Program-made: the position numbers and the translations under genes
In this document: positions 32,912 through 46,069 of the stretch, piece by piece
How the letters are laid out: the number at the start of each line of letters is the position of its first letter
Position numbering within the stretch: position 1 is the first letter of the stretch
The notes under the pieces: model-generated
Told to the model about the DNA's origin: nothing
Databases searched by the model: none
Seen by the model: the letters and a program-made list of their open reading frames with translations, nothing else
Origin: Seriola aureovittata
Taxonomy: Eukaryota > Chordata > Actinopteri > Carangiformes > Carangidae
Assembly (NCBI RefSeq): GCF_021018895.1
Contig: NC_079382.1
Location: forward strand, 21,250,001-21,314,000
DNA length: 64,000 nt
Direction of reading: 5' to 3'

Positions 32912-33637
32912 CCTGGGAGCCCGTACGAAGGGCTAACACCCCCAACAACACATTTCCCAGGGTCACTGAGACACACGCTGAGATTCTCAGTATTGATCAG
33001 CGCAGCTGTATCCCGATGATACAGCTATTATCTCGGTTACAGTATAGTTTATTTTCTAGACGCAGCTTCACTTACAGTCAAAATACTGATGATAAATGAA
33101 GTCGCTGCAAACAGTGGTGGCAGGCTGTAGCACTCGGCTCAGCGATCCTACTTGGACGTGGCAGAGAATCTCTAGAACGGAGTGGTGGACACATTTGACC
33201 AAGAATAAATCCTGGCTCAAAACTATAATAGCATATGGAGATTTGCTAAACGGAGACAGACAAAGAATTTCAGTGAATATTCCCAGTTCACATGAAATGA
33301 ACAAAGAGTAAAGTTACTGAGTTTCAATCAGATTCTGAACGCTCATTAACCAAAAGCTGAAACAGAATCGAGTTGACTCCAACAGGAGCTTTAGTTCAGT
33401 AGCTTGAAAAACTACTCGACATTTCCTGGAAACCAGTGAAAGTCTCATATCACCTGACTGAACTGACCCCGTCCAACCCCCCCTGAAACCTTTGTCATTA
33501 ACCTCTCTAAAGAGTCTGACACCACTTCCCAAAATCTGTTTTTTTCCTATGACGCTGCCACTCGCCTCCTAGATCTCATATGGCCAAGGTGCTGTGTGCC
33601 CTGAGGGGAGGGTGGGAGGGATAGGAAGCTGTGGTGG

Positions 33638-33639
<2 letters not shown>
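32912..33639. other. Non-coding DNA
   Basis: No gene or repeat I can support. Confidence 0.4.

Positions 33640-33694
<55 letters not shown>
33640..33694 (+). repeat. (GT)27 microsatellite
   Basis: About 27 GT dinucleotides, followed by CGTGCGCACACACC, a short stretch of alternating purine and pyrimidine. Confidence 0.95.
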
Positions 33695-33698
<4 letters not shown>

Positions 33699-33974
33699 CG
33701 CACACACCTGGGCCTTCAGTGCCCACAGGGCGAGGGTTTGTTTCCACTAGACTAATCCACAACAGAATTAGGGAATTGTATGCTTAAACAGACATCTGGC
33801 TGCTCGGTCTGGAACATTGTCCCTTCCAGATTTGAGATTACATTTAATGCTCCTCGCTTTGTGAAAGAATGAAGCTTAGAACAGAATACAGTGCATATTG
33901 TTGTACTGTAAACTGTCCAACCTTGGAGTTGAGGCTGAAGGAGAGCAGCTGAAGCTGTGGTGTTGCTGTACGGG
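33695..33974. other. Non-coding DNA
   Basis: Short interval; nothing recognised. Confidence 0.4.
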
Positions 33975-34170
33975 TTAAAGCTCCATCCAGTCTAAAGGTC
34001 TCAGTCCGTGTGTTGTTTGATTATAAAGCAGGTGTATATTAATATATATTAATACTGAGTTATCAGAGAAACAATCAAAACACGCTATTTCATGACGTCA
34101 CCCAACGGCGTCTTTTGTTATTGTTTTGAATGAGACACCTAGAGGCAGAAGTTACAGACTGTGTGGACTC
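33975..34170 (+). repeat. Family A end joined to family C
   Basis: TTAAAGCTCCATCCAG, TAAAGGTCTCAGTCCGTG and GTTTGATTATAAAGCAGG follow the start of family A up to about 34060. Then ACGCTATTTCATGACGTCAC and CGTCTTTTGTTATTG follow family C, the reverse of the spacer pieces at 5786 and 9773. Confidence 0.5.
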
Positions 34171-35801
34171 TTCACACGACTTCCAGTTCAACAGAAAGTC
34201 ACAGTCACATTAACCACAGAGCCGAGAGCTGGTCAGTAAAAGCTTAATCACCTCCATGGATGGGAGGGAGGGGGTGGAGGAGTGACTGACACTCGATACC
34301 CTTAGACGTGTTCAGAAACAGTTTAGCAGAGTGGGTATTATTTTACAACAGGACACACAAACTGTGTTAGTACAGGGGTGTGTCTTTTTTGTTTACTCTC
34401 TCTGTGGCTCGCAGGGGAAATAAGAGGAGAAACAGCAAACAGGACAAGAGAAACCCAATCCCCGGCTGCAGGGGCTCCTCCCTGCTGAGCAGGTACCGCA
34501 CACTCAGACCGCCTGGTCTCATTTAAACATTAAATTGTACAGAACTATCCATCATCTCATGGGATGCATGTATTGTCATGTTACCCAACCCTTGTGCAGA
34601 ATGAGCTTTACATCAGAAATGTCCTTGTTTTGCTGAATTAGCAGCAAGGAGACGGGATGTTTGGCCCCCCACCAGAATGACAATGAAACATGTCTGCCGC
34701 ATGTTAATGAGCCTCCTGTCAGCGGAGACGAGAACATGCAAGTCTAATGCAGTGACAGGTGTCATACACAGAGGCTCTTTGTCTGCCACATGTACAGTAC
34801 ATGGCCCTGTATGTTGTGGAAAATGGAAGCCTTGATTATGGGCTGAGGAGCTGCACTGTGAGTGCTGTATAATACATGCTGATGCCTGCTGCGCTGTACA
34901 GGCTCATTTATCTCTCTGGAATGTGGAGAAAAATCCTCAGTTGCTGTTTCCTCCCACTGTAGATGCACTTTATTTTTAATATACATTTCTATTTACATTT
35001 AATGCAAATGAAGTTTGAGTATAAATGGACCCGCAAAGATACAAGTTGAGTAGGAGTAGTGTATCTCCTCTGACGCAGATGGTGCTGCACTGTGTGATTG
35101 TGGAGGTTGGGTGTGTAGGGTGTGTCAAAAACATTTTGGGGTTTTGCAGAATAATCACATATCAGCACTCTGGCCGGTGATAGGATCCCAAATATTAAAG
35201 GCACTTGTTGGCAGTGGCGATCCTAAACTCTGGGCCCATCGAAGATCACACACACATAGACTACCAATAGATTGCTGCAATTTCCAGATGTCCCCTAAAC
35301 GCCTCACGTGCAGGCAATTGGTAGACGCCAACTACAGCACACGTACTGTATAATGTCTTTATCATCATTAAAAAATGTGCTCATACGAGGGGCCACTGGG
35401 GGGGCCTTTTTCCCTTTAGGGACCCCAATCATTTGCACTATTGGCACAAATAAAGGGAGGACAGACGATGACAAGTTCGTGTAACTCTTTAAAGAAAGCT
35501 GTTTTTCTGGATTGTTGTAACAATAACTGAATAACTTTCTTACCATCACATTAAGATGCCAGAAAACACTTAATTTATTTCACCAATACTCACATGATCG
35601 AGTTCTTAATCATACGAGAGACAGTTTTATAAGTCGAACTGTGCTCCTGGGAGCTGACTTAACTGTATCCATGAGCAAAACTGGGTTTTGAAATTATTTC
35701 AAATGTGGTCACTGTAAACATTTGTGGTCACACCCACATGAAAAAGCCCCCGAGCAGAGAATAAATCATCCCAGGCCACATATGTCTTCTCAGTCTGAGG
35801 T

Positions 35802-35802
<1 letters not shown>
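34171..35802. other. Non-coding DNA
   Basis: No gene. The region 34490-34800 is moderately GC-rich and free of repeats recognised here. Confidence 0.35.

Positions 35803-35827
<25 letters not shown>
35803..35827 (+). repeat. (CT)12 microsatellite
   Basis: CT dinucleotides in an uninterrupted run. Confidence 0.9.
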
Positions 35828-35833
<6 letters not shown>

Positions 35834-37017
35834 AGCTTCCATCTGTACAGTAATCACAGTTCGCTCTCTCATTCTCTCTGACAGACGTACGCAAGATGTC
35901 TCGACCTCGATGACCTTTTAGGGAACATAGTGTCCGAGAATTCAAAATGGAGGAAGCATGTTAGCTGTGTCGCATCTGATTTTATATAACCTTGCCCTGC
36001 CAGAGTATAAACTGCTCCATAATAGATGCACTGTTTGCAAATGAGCCAGTTACCCTAGATAGTTGAGCAACACCTTCCACACCTTGAAGTTTAACAGTTA
36101 TATCATATATATATATATATATATGTATAGCAGTATATGCTACTGCAGCTACGTCTCCTGGTTAGCAAGCCACCTAGGCGAGCCTTTCCCCCGCCCACTT
36201 CAGGAGGCTACGCAAATGAATTCTGTTCAGCCACTTCCTGGTCTGACATGTTACATATGTATTGCGTTAGCTTAGCTTTGTTTGAGAAGAATCGGCCTCA
36301 GTGCATGTGCCATTTGTACCATTTGCTGTAGGTGTTGGGGTGACATACTACAGGTAAATAAAAATGATAAGCAGTAACATAAACAACTAAGCTACATGTA
36401 TGATAGACAAAACATATTTGAATGTTTCCATATGCTGCAGTGTGGCTGCGTTTGCTTCTCCACTTCCTGTGTAGACTTCATGAACTGTGGTTAGCTCCGA
36501 GGTGACAGCTCGTCAACATGAACGACACATGTTTGGGTGGAAACCTGAGCAAGTGAGGGGAGGGAGAACTGCCTTCTAACACTTCCTGTCCCCAGGCAAA
36601 AAGTTGCATAATGCTCTGTAACTCTGAATACAGTCTTGTCTTCTCCGTGTCGGACTAGGCTTTTGAATATTACATACGTGCTTTATATGTTTCTGTTCAC
36701 CTAACGATCTGGCCCGGGGGGGCAACATGAGCGGTAGGCCAGAGTATCTGATGTCACTTCACCTGGTTTACACACATGTAAGTGGAAAAGTTACTTCAAC
36801 CACAAAGTATCTTCGTCACTTTTTCATAAATGAGAATAATTCATTAATCAATAGTCATTAGGTCGTCTTGTCAAGGTGTGGAGAGATTTGTTCCTCTGGC
36901 GGGGGCCCCCGAGGACGACACAAAATGAATGGATTGCAATGGAAAACTCGGTTATTGGTGGAGTAAACAGATCATGCGGTCTCTCCGCAGAGAGGAGATG
37001 AGTCCATTTCTGGCCTC
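35828..37017. other. Non-coding DNA
   Basis: No gene. A short (AT)n run lies at about 36105-36124. Confidence 0.4.
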
Positions 37018-37398
37018 CAGCAGCTAGCTGTGGTTCAGGAGCCGGGCGTCCATTCATCAGAAGCTCAGTGGTTCGATTCCCGGCTCCTCCAGCTCGGATT
37101 CTGAAGTGTGCTTCGGCAAGATACTGAGGCGACATCCGCACTGCTACTTTATCATTTTAAAACGAAAACTATCTCCGTCCAGAAAACGTATGTCACACTA
37201 AGAATGAGTGAGCTGGTGTTAACAGGAAGTGTTTCCAAAACTCTGTAGTAGTGTTGATGGCAGTCAATAAACGTAGCAAAAGTGATTAATTAGATAGTAG
37301 TGAGGACGTAGCCTGAACCCCCAAATTTCCCGTTTGATTTCCGGTGTGTGAATGTGCGACTGGGTGAATGTGGCTTCCATTGTAAAGCGCTTTGATCT
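37018..37398 (+). mobile_element. tRNA-derived SINE, split by a family E insertion
   Basis: TAGCTGTGGTTCAGGAGC resembles a pol III A box region. GGTTCGATTCCC at 37070-37081 is a standard B box, followed by the tail GAAGTGTGCTTCGGCAAGAT-ACTGA. After the insertion the tail resumes with ACCCCCAAATTTCCC, GTGTGTGAATGTGCGACTGG and TGTAAAGCGCTTTGA. From memory this matches a well-known fish SINE-like repeat; the name is not asserted. Confidence 0.65.
37128..37313 (+). mobile_element. Family E MITE, complete copy nested in the SINE
   Basis: A 186-base element from GGCGACATCCGCACTGCTAC to ...GAGGACGTAGCC. Its ends are inverted repeats (GGCkACrTCCkCACT). TGA is duplicated on both sides (37125-37127 and 37314-37316), and removing the element plus one TGA restores the SINE text GATACTGAACCCCC. 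No coding capacity. A 3-base duplication would fit a PIF/Harbinger-type transposase, which is inference. Confidence 0.75.
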
Positions 37399-39002
37399 AT
37401 CTATATCTGTATCTATTTAAATGCACTTTTCTTCCACTCACTGTTTCCTTTTTGACTTCAGTACACCTCTTTGTCACGGCAGGCTCGTCAGCTTGCCCTC
37501 AAATGCAGCTGCTAAGAACAGCTTTTGCCTTAAGTTGTGTTTATTGGACAACACATCATACTAGTCCAGATGCGTCTGTGTTTTGTCGGGCGCCCGCCTG
37601 AGCTGCCTTTTGCTTTTCGCCCACTGTCACCACCGCTCAGACCTCGACCACAGACCAAAAGTGGCTGGAATCTCCCCATAAGCTGCAATTCCTTTCGCTG
37701 CCAGTGAATGAACAATCACATTCTTGTCATTTTTAAAAACATTAAAGGAAATGCCTGGAGTAGCAGAGCGTGTCATCATGCAGCATGGGAATTCTAACAA
37801 GAGGCCCTTCCACTGTTGCTGCCTTCTTATCAGCGATGAGCCTTTTGTTCTTTGTGTGTATGCGCTGCCTCTGGGTTGGACGTGTCATTATAGAACTATC
37901 TGTATTGCAAAATGGAGGGCGCAAAGTTAATGAAATGCCTTTTTAACAACCAGTGTCCCCTCTGTAGCCACAGGCGAAAGGACAATGACGCTGTTATGTA
38001 CTCGGGTTTTAAGATGGGACACAGGCAGTGGTGTCTGCGGGAGAGTCAGAGGTTTTGCTCTCAGTGAATGTACTTTTGTGACGGCTCTCCACAAAAGAGC
38101 CACACATCATGTCAAACAGGGCCGTGTACAATGAAAGAGCATTATGCTGCGATGTATAGACTTGTACCATCTGGATTCCTGGCAAGTGACAGAGGCCGAG
38201 ACTCTGGGCGTTGTTTGATTTTCATTAAGGACGAGGGCAGATTTATGTGGTCCGTACCCACTGGGGATGATGGCACTGAATGAAAATACAATGACTGCAC
38301 ACAGACACAGATATCTACACAGCGCCAGATATACAGATGAATCACCTCTCTCAGTCGGCAGGTGTTGTATTGTGCAGCCGAAATAAAGTCAGGTCAGCCT
38401 TGAAGTCCCCTGCTCAACACGAGAGAAGTTTACAAAGCTCAGAAGTAAACAGCTGGAATGACAAGCATGAGTGCAAGTCAGCACAGTGTCTCCAGCCCGG
38501 ACGACAGCTGATAGTTATGTGTTGCCTCTTTTAAACGGAGATCCTGCTATTATTGATGTTAAGAAGATCCCTCAGTGTGTGATTTTCAGACAGCATGCTG
38601 TAGTTCCTGGATGAGAGGCAGGGTGGCCACCGGTCCCAAGTGCTGAATGCAGTTTGTCCTGTATTTTTGTACACATCATTTTATTTAGAAAGTGCTGAGA
38701 ATAATGAAAGGTCAAGTAAAACCAAACCAGTGTCTATTGTACTTTAGACTATATTATACAATAACCATTATAGGTGACAAGGCAGGAATCGGCAAATTGA
38801 TCATGTCAATATTCCATCCTTTCACTTAGATTTGGAGCTAAAGGTTAAAATAGTTATTTATTTTATAATTCATAAATATGATTGATATTCGACATTATTG
38901 ATACGACAATGCATCACTTCCTCGTGGTTGTTTCCTCCACCGATCAGTCAAGTTTTTGGAAACATGGTCACAGTCTCTCCCACCTGAGTTACAGCACATT
39001 AT
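37399..39002. other. Non-coding DNA
   Basis: No gene or repeat I can support. Confidence 0.4.
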
Positions 39003-39330
39003 GATGTCACAGTGAGGTTGACATTTGACCTTTTTTGGATATAAAATGTCATCAATTCATTTCATCCTTATAAACGTTTGAGTTTTTTTTGTGAGGCCAC
39101 AGTCTGACAGAAGTGATGAAATCCTCTCTGGGCGTTCGTGATACATCGTATTCACAAGAACGTGAGGCCACCTTGACCTTTGACCTTTGACCACCAAAGT
39201 CTAATCAGTTCATCCTTGAGTCCTAGAGAATGTTTGTGCCAAATTTGAAAAGTCCACAGGAATGGGACGGATGGACAACTGGAGAACAGTATGCCTCCGG
39301 CTCTAGTTGTCGCTGGCACTGAGGCATAAA
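39003..39330 (+). repeat. Family D repeat, second copy
   Basis: The marked part is CACCTTGACCTTTGACCTTT-GACCACCAAAGTCTAATC, then TTTGTGCCAAATTTGAAAAG, GGGACGGATGGAC and TGCCTCCGGCTCTAGTTGTC. It is the same family as 22.9 kb. TGACCTT half-sites are present, but no perfect palindrome. Confidence 0.6.
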
Positions 39331-39382
39331 AATGAATTGTCAGTCAGTATTAGGCTACATTTATATGTTACCCTTGATATAT

Positions 39383-39386
<4 letters not shown>

Positions 39387-39438
<52 letters not shown>
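39387..39438 (+). repeat. (AT)26 microsatellite
   Basis: An uninterrupted AT run; the open frame across it (repeating Ile-Tyr) is an artefact. Confidence 0.95.
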
Positions 39439-39440
<2 letters not shown>

Positions 39441-40872
39441 CTTTGGCTTATAAACACATGAAAGAGTTTATTGGCATTTTGAATTCCCAAAAACTTGTTG
39501 CATCACGGAGGAGGGCCCGGGGTGAAGGAGCCTTATTTCTTCACATCTCTGCTTGTATGGCCGAAAATCTGTGTGTGTGTTATGAATGTAATATGACTGA
39601 AGCCCTATATGAGTGAAGTCCATTAATCATTTACTGAATAAAGGTGAAACTCGCCTTATAAATGGGGATACACTGACAGGAAGACATCAGGCCTTAATAG
39701 ACTTGGCTTTACAGTCGATCTTGTAGTATTGTTAAGGTTGTTATCAGGCCCAGATGTGACAGCAGAAACTCACAGCGCTCTCAGAGTAATGCCAAACAGG
39801 AAGCTGGAATAATAACAGCCCCCTCAGCTGTATGTCACCGCCCCAGGACATCAGATTCAACCAGCACCGTGCAGTCCAACGCAGCCCAGGTTTGCCTGTG
39901 CGTCATAACCACTGCGCTCTTCCCTTGCCAAGCTGGCCAACAAAAGCACAGCAATGGGAAGTTTTATGTGCTAAATTGTTGCCATGGGAGAGATCATCAA
40001 ACTGGGTGTTCTCCCTTCACTTGTTATCACCCCCTTCTTCCATTAAAAAAAATGGAAGTGCAAGTGCAGGTTAGTGTGTTGTTGTTGAGAGAAACTCATG
40101 ATTGAACCATTTAGGATTTCAGCGTTGGATGGTGCCTCCACGCATTTGAAGCAATCCCTGTCAAACGTGTGATAATTATATTTTATATATATATATTTTC
40201 AGTTTTTGTTGTTGTTATTGTTTTTTTTTTTTACAATTTATAGTTTCCCATTTAAATTTTGCCATTTTTACCAAATGTTGTATAATGAGTCAATTTAATT
40301 TTTTAACACGTTTTTAAGTCAAAACTGTCTGCTTTCAGTCTGACGGTGAGGAAGAGATGATCTGGCGCTGTCCAAATTCCACACGATTTTTACAGAACCA
40401 TCCCATTTATCGTCACTTTCTTTCTCTCTCACAGACACATACACGCGTCACGCAAAGACAAAACTGATGGGGTCACATTTTTGCCTGGTGCGTTTTCTGC
40501 TCCACGTCACGAATGCTTGTTTCCCTGTTCTCAGACTGTGACCCTGTGGCTCAGGAAGTTCTTTGCAGCTGTACCACCGTCCCAACTCTGACAGCTGCTC
40601 TGAATGGCAGGATGTCCTGTTTAAAGGTCCCCCGAGAGGCACCGTGGCAAGGTTCACTGACCGCCGGAAGGATCCCCAGTGCCACGAAACAAGGTGGTAG
40701 ACTTGCACGTCAGACATTATACTGGCTACAAGCAGCAGTAACGTAGGTAAAGTGATGTCCTCGTTAACGGATGGTCAGACTCAACCATTACACAGTTTTC
40801 ACAGTTATTCTAAATTCATCCCTGAATGTACTGGCTGTACAGACGCTACCTGTCCCTCTGTGTGTTTATGAA
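39439..40872. other. Non-coding DNA
   Basis: No gene. T-rich patches near 40200-40232. Confidence 0.4.
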
Positions 40873-41259
40873 GTAGGAGCTACTTGTAAGTTTTGCTATT
40901 GCCACATAGCTAACATTAGCATTAACAACCAATCAGAAGAGAGGAGGCTCTGAGCCTCTCGTCTGATTGGCTGACTGTTTTCTGAGTGATCCAATAAGAA
41001 TATTCAGATTTCAGGTAAAAACACTCAGAGAAACGATGGTGGATCCAGGTGGGCGGGGCTTCGTCACTGCTTTGTTGTGACATCACAAAGTTCCAGAAGT
41101 CCTGACGGCTGGTTTTAAGGCTCAGTTTCTGAATACAGGCTGTGTGCATTTCTCTGTGGACTGAGGCTTTGATACTTTCACAGTATTAATATAGAAGCTA
41201 GACCTGATCTATAATCACACTACACATGGACAGAGACCTTTAGACTGGAGGAGCTTTAA
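40873..41259 (-). mobile_element. Family A/B mosaic element
   Basis: The left end is family B (AGGAGCTACTTGTAAGTTTT, GCTATTGCCACATAGCTAAC, ATTAGCATTAACAA). It passes at about 40925 directly into the family A hairpin (CCAATCAGAAGAGAGG ... CCTCTCGTCTGATTGGCTG) and core, ending GGAGGAGCTTTAA. GGGCGGGGC, an Sp1-type box, is present. Non-coding. Confidence 0.65.
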
Positions 41260-42537
41260 ATAATTTATATCTACACTATCTGCACTTGGCAAATACAGTT
41301 CAATCATGAAACACAGCTCAAGTGAACAAGAATGAAGGAGATTTTTTTTATTAAGGCTTTGGGCATGATGACATCAGTAGGATTTATTGGGATAGAGCTT
41401 TGTTTATAGTAAGCAAGATTCTTCTCAGGGAGCAAAGCAGTGATCACTGTATTGGAAAGCCTGCAAACAAATACCAGTAAAGTCGCCTTTTTAATAATTG
41501 AGAGGTGGCTTCACTATATGACCACAACAAGGCATTTCTATGAAGTAACCAAGGAATCCACTCGTCCACAGACCCAAACACGCAGTCTAAGAGGAAGCTT
41601 AGGTGTCCGTCGGACTGGAAATACCATTTTCTAACCTGTCTGGAGATGGTAAGCGGTGTCTGAGCCGAGGTCTGCCGGGGTGAAGGGCTCCGCCGCCTCG
41701 TATCTTTGTTCGCTACAGGAAGTGTGCAAAACTCATCTGCTGGATTTTCCTGTTCACAAATCAATGTCGTGTCACAGAGGGAATTATTTTTACCCCACTT
41801 ATCAGCTCTGGAGCATCCTCTAAAGGTCACAGCTTTCACCATGTGGTCAGTCAGTTTACACACTGAGGGCTTCTTTACAGGAAAGTTCTCATGGCTTCAG
41901 ATAAGCAAGATGTCTTTTTGTATGCCATCATTGTTAACCAGTCAGATAACATGACTTGTTGGGGTCATTAGATGCCGGGGACTCGGCGCTCAGGATGACA
42001 CGATGACTGCATTCCATCAGAATGTCAATGCCCCCCCAGTCCAGCTGAGCCCGGCTCACTTCCTGTGGATCAGGGCTTTCTCTCATGCACCGCTGAATGG
42101 GGATGGTGTGACAGCGCTGAATTGGGTTCCTGTTTTTGCTCTTCAATCGAAAGTGATACGCTTGCCAAGGTTCTGCCCACTCTTCAACTTTCTGCCTACT
42201 TTAACGGACCCAGCAGCTCGCAGGAAAGGAGAAGTGAGAGTGGGGGGTACTTTATTAAAAAGGATCAAATAAAATAAGAAAAGCCCCTGTGTCTGGGGAG
42301 ATTCCTCACTGACCAGGGCAGATCAGAAACTTTTTGTTTACACAGAAAAGTCTTTATTTAGAGTCAATGTATAGAACTTCCTCAAGGGTATTTTTTGAGG
42401 AAGACATGATTTTTGATGTGGAAAGAGATGTTGTCTTTGGTTTAGTTAGTTCCTCTGTGCAGGCCTGTCAGACTAGGGTTAGTTTTAGCCGACTGCCTCC
42501 ACACAAGTCAAACTTTAACATCCCATATGTTACACTT
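41260..42537. other. Non-coding DNA
   Basis: No gene. The 139-codon frame at 41444-41863 shows no domain. Confidence 0.4.
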
Positions 42538-42705
42538 GGTGTTTTATTTCAAGTGTTGATCCATAAGAAGATAAATTTGAGGTTTATAAGAATCAAAAGT
42601 ACTTTAGTTTTACATCCCCTCTCTCAGGCTTCTCTCTTGAGCTCTAGTAACAACAGGTCAGTGAGCCAATCAGATGAGAGGCTCAGAGCCTCCTCTTCAT
42701 CATAA
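42538..42705 (-). repeat. Family A fragment
   Basis: TTTCAAGTGTTGATCCATAA, CCTCTCTCAGGCTTCTCTCT and GTAACAACAGGTCAGTGAGC, then a damaged hairpin (GCCAATCAGATGAGAGGCTC). The core is absent. Confidence 0.6.
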
Positions 42706-45700
42706 AATCGTCTGCTCCCATATTTTACTTGGATTCAGTGGCTCAGAAGTGACACTGACCTCCAATAGTGGAGGGGCTGAAGCACAAGAGACTCCTGAGA
42801 TATTAGTACAGGGTTCAGCTCAAAGGATGCTAGGTCCTACACTTGCTGTAAAGCGTAACCCGTTGACATCTTTTGTCAGACTGTCTCTGTTCTGTTAAAC
42901 GTATTATTACTAACTTATTATTTAAAATATCTTTCAGAATGTGTGTAATGCAGGCTGTGTGTAAAGCGTTTGTTCCCTCCATGCCCCGGCCAAAATAATC
43001 CTGCTGACATGTCTTTCTCTGAGACTGTTCGGATGTTTACAGCAGACGCGTCATTTCACCGTTCACATTCAATTCATTAATGAAGATGACTTTTGTTTAC
43101 TACCTGTATGACTTGTTTACTACCTGACGGCTCATTTCTCATCCCGTCTGTCTTATTTTTAGAGATGTCAACATATTCACATATCTCAGCAGTTAATGTT
43201 GTGAATATGAAGATACATACTAGGTTGTAATAAACTGCAGTTTCACTTTAACCCCCCGGCAGTGGCACGAACACAAACTCCACGCAGCTTTACATCCTTG
43301 TTGTTCCCATACTTTGCAAACTCATTTCATCCCCTCATATCAAAGCAGGAGACGTTTGTTGTTGTGGCAGCAGCTCCTGGGATTCTCAAAATATATTGTG
43401 CATAAATTGAGTTACTCAATGTAAACTTAGCTTGAACTTAACTGAGGTGGAATATGAGCATTACACGAACTCCTGCCACAGTCATAAACCCACAGGAATG
43501 CCTGTCAAGAAAAAAGAATATATCTGTAATTAATTGCACATTACAGTGGCTCAGAGTCAGATTCCTCCATTGCAGCTCTAATGTTTTCCATTATTGTCGG
43601 AGAATGTGTTGATGACTTTCTTTCTGGCCGAGATGAGTTGGAAACATCATCACTTCTGGCTTGGATTCCTGCGTAGCTTTGTGATTCAGCATCTCACCTG
43701 GCTGTCCTTGTCACCGGGCCTGTATAGGAACAAATGATGTAGGCTTTGGCAGGCCTGCAGCAGGGGAAAACAGACCTTCACATGTGGTAGAGATATTCAG
43801 AGTAATAGAGAACTGAAAGCAGATTTTGTGAAAACAGTTTTTGCCATAAAGCTACTGGAAGGAATATTTGTAGCTGCCAAGAAAAGCTCAGGATCAGTGT
43901 GTCGTTTTCTGTATTTCAGGACCTGGAAGCGCCTTAAATGAACCTTTGGAGAACCTTTTATCCACTTGATTTTTCACAGGCCACCCTCCCTTAAATATTA
44001 CACTATATAATACACACTCTGTAGGTGTAAGAAGAAGAATCTGTCTCATCAACAAACCATGTCGGTGTCGGCAGAGGTGCTGAGTAGCAGTTCCTTTGCC
44101 AGGAGGAGAGGTGGAGAGCCTCGCTGCGACTCTTCAAACAGTCTGAGACCAGAGCTCATGAAGGGAAACGGGTTTTCTGAGTCACATCATCACCATGACA
44201 ACTGCATGTGGAGCTGCTTCCAGATCTGGAACCGGCCTCCATGTAATAAGCCTCCCAGTGCGAACTGAAGACTCAAAAATTGGAAGAGATTTCCAAGTGG
44301 GAGCTGTTACTGTATCTCAGGGAAATATAGCAGGCATACACAGAATTAATTTTATCAGAGAGTTTTTAAGGAATTAAATCTCTTGATGTCTGCTCTTCTT
44401 AATTTAACTTAAATGATTAGTTTACCCTTATTACAAAAAACATTTTTTCTCTCTTACCTCTCCTGGTATCTGGCAATGATTAGTAGTTTATTCATCCAGG
44501 TTTTGAGATGCATACCTACCTTCGTCACCATGGTTACTGTAATAACAGTCATGGCTTCGTTAGGTTTAGGAAGAGATCGTGATTTGGGTTAAAACAAGTA
44601 CCTCCTCAACATTAGACGGTCTTTGGTAACGTGGTTAACTTCGTCGAACGGTCATGGATAATAGAAACGACATAAACTGCTGGTTTCACATGGGAATCGA
44701 ACAACGCTCTCCTGCGTCGTATCCGTCCATCCGCCGCAACCTCCTCCTGACGTGGACTTTGCCTCTCTTTATACTACATCACCGCATAATAACTACGACC
44801 ACTAGATGTCACCTAGCAACAAAACGTAACCATGGTTTCATGATAACCTGCCGCACACACGACCCGCGGGCTAGTGCGTCACAGGAGGACAGTCTCTACA
44901 CATCCTTTGATGGGCTCACAGCTTTACGTTTTACATTTCATTTTAAAAAGACATTTTAACAACGCGTCTTTCTGGAACTACGTCGCCGCTGAAACGACTT
45001 CTTCAGTAGAAAATAGTCCCTATGAAAACCCTCTGACTATGTCTTCTGCGTATTATCTAGAATAAGTGTGTTGGCAGAAATATTAAAGACAGGGTAAACT
45101 AAACAAAATATACTGGCATGGTGCTAATTAGCACTAAACACAAAGTACAGCAGAGGCTGATTTGCTCTGCAGGTTTTTGGTTGTAAGCAAAGCAGTGAAC
45201 AACTTACCACTTACCACTTATCGCCTACGGCAACACCACTGTCGGCCTCATTCATGGTCAGATGGCGCTGAGCAGACCGGCACCAGACCACCATGATTTG
45301 TGGTTTAGTTGAGTGGCCGAGCCTGCAGGAGATTGTGCTACTTGTACCAGATCTATACTGTGAATCACACAGCACCAAAGTAGAAGGCTGAGTGAATTAC
45401 AGGTCTCTTGAGAGGGCCTTGTTTGTGCATGGAGACAGTCATCACGCACGCTTCGCCCTGCCCTGTCATTACTAACAACACTGTGAAACCCCGGTGACAA
45501 GCTAATGACCGGTGCCAAAGAGTGACTCATTCTCTGGCTGGCACTCTGCATCCTGGGCAGGACGGCTGATGACCAGCCCTGATGGCCAAAGTGTAGCAGA
45601 GAGGTTACGTCTGATTGGAGCCTTTAAACTCTGACAGAGATGCTGCTCTCCCTTCGTGGCCGAGCTCGTCTTTTCTTTTCTTTTTCATTGCAGTTATGAT

Positions 45701-46069
45701 AACAATACACCGGGGCTGCAGCTGATGATTAATTTAATCAGCAAGCTTGGTTTACCTCAAGTAGTAGGAGACAATTCAGTAAACGTAATTTGCCATTTTA
45801 TCCATCTTTTTAATACAATGTAATATTATTTTCTTTTGTTTTCCGTATTTTGATTCCATTGTGACAGTTGTGGACGTGTTCTTTTGCAAACACTCCTTTG
45901 TTGTTCTTTTTAACAGATGCTCATCTTTTAGTACAAGTACAAAATTGTTGCAAATACTCAAAGAAAATTGACATGTCTACTCCTGAAAATGTATTTAACC
46001 ACAGGCAGATGTCTAAGATGGTGAGTTTCTCCACAGTCCTGCAAACATTTTTGACCTCCTGTTGAAAAT
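42706..46069. other. Non-coding DNA
   Basis: No gene. A short piece near 45712-45740 (GGGGCTGCAGCTGATGATTA) looks like a degraded fish repeat. The frame at 44654-44959 has no domain. Confidence 0.4.

Noticed and set aside
37070..37081. GGTTCGATTCCC as part of a tRNA gene
   Set aside because: The B box is good, but no cloverleaf can be drawn and the flanks match a SINE tail.
39332..39616. 94-codon frame with an Ile-Tyr repeat
   Set aside because: It is the (AT)26 microsatellite read as codons.
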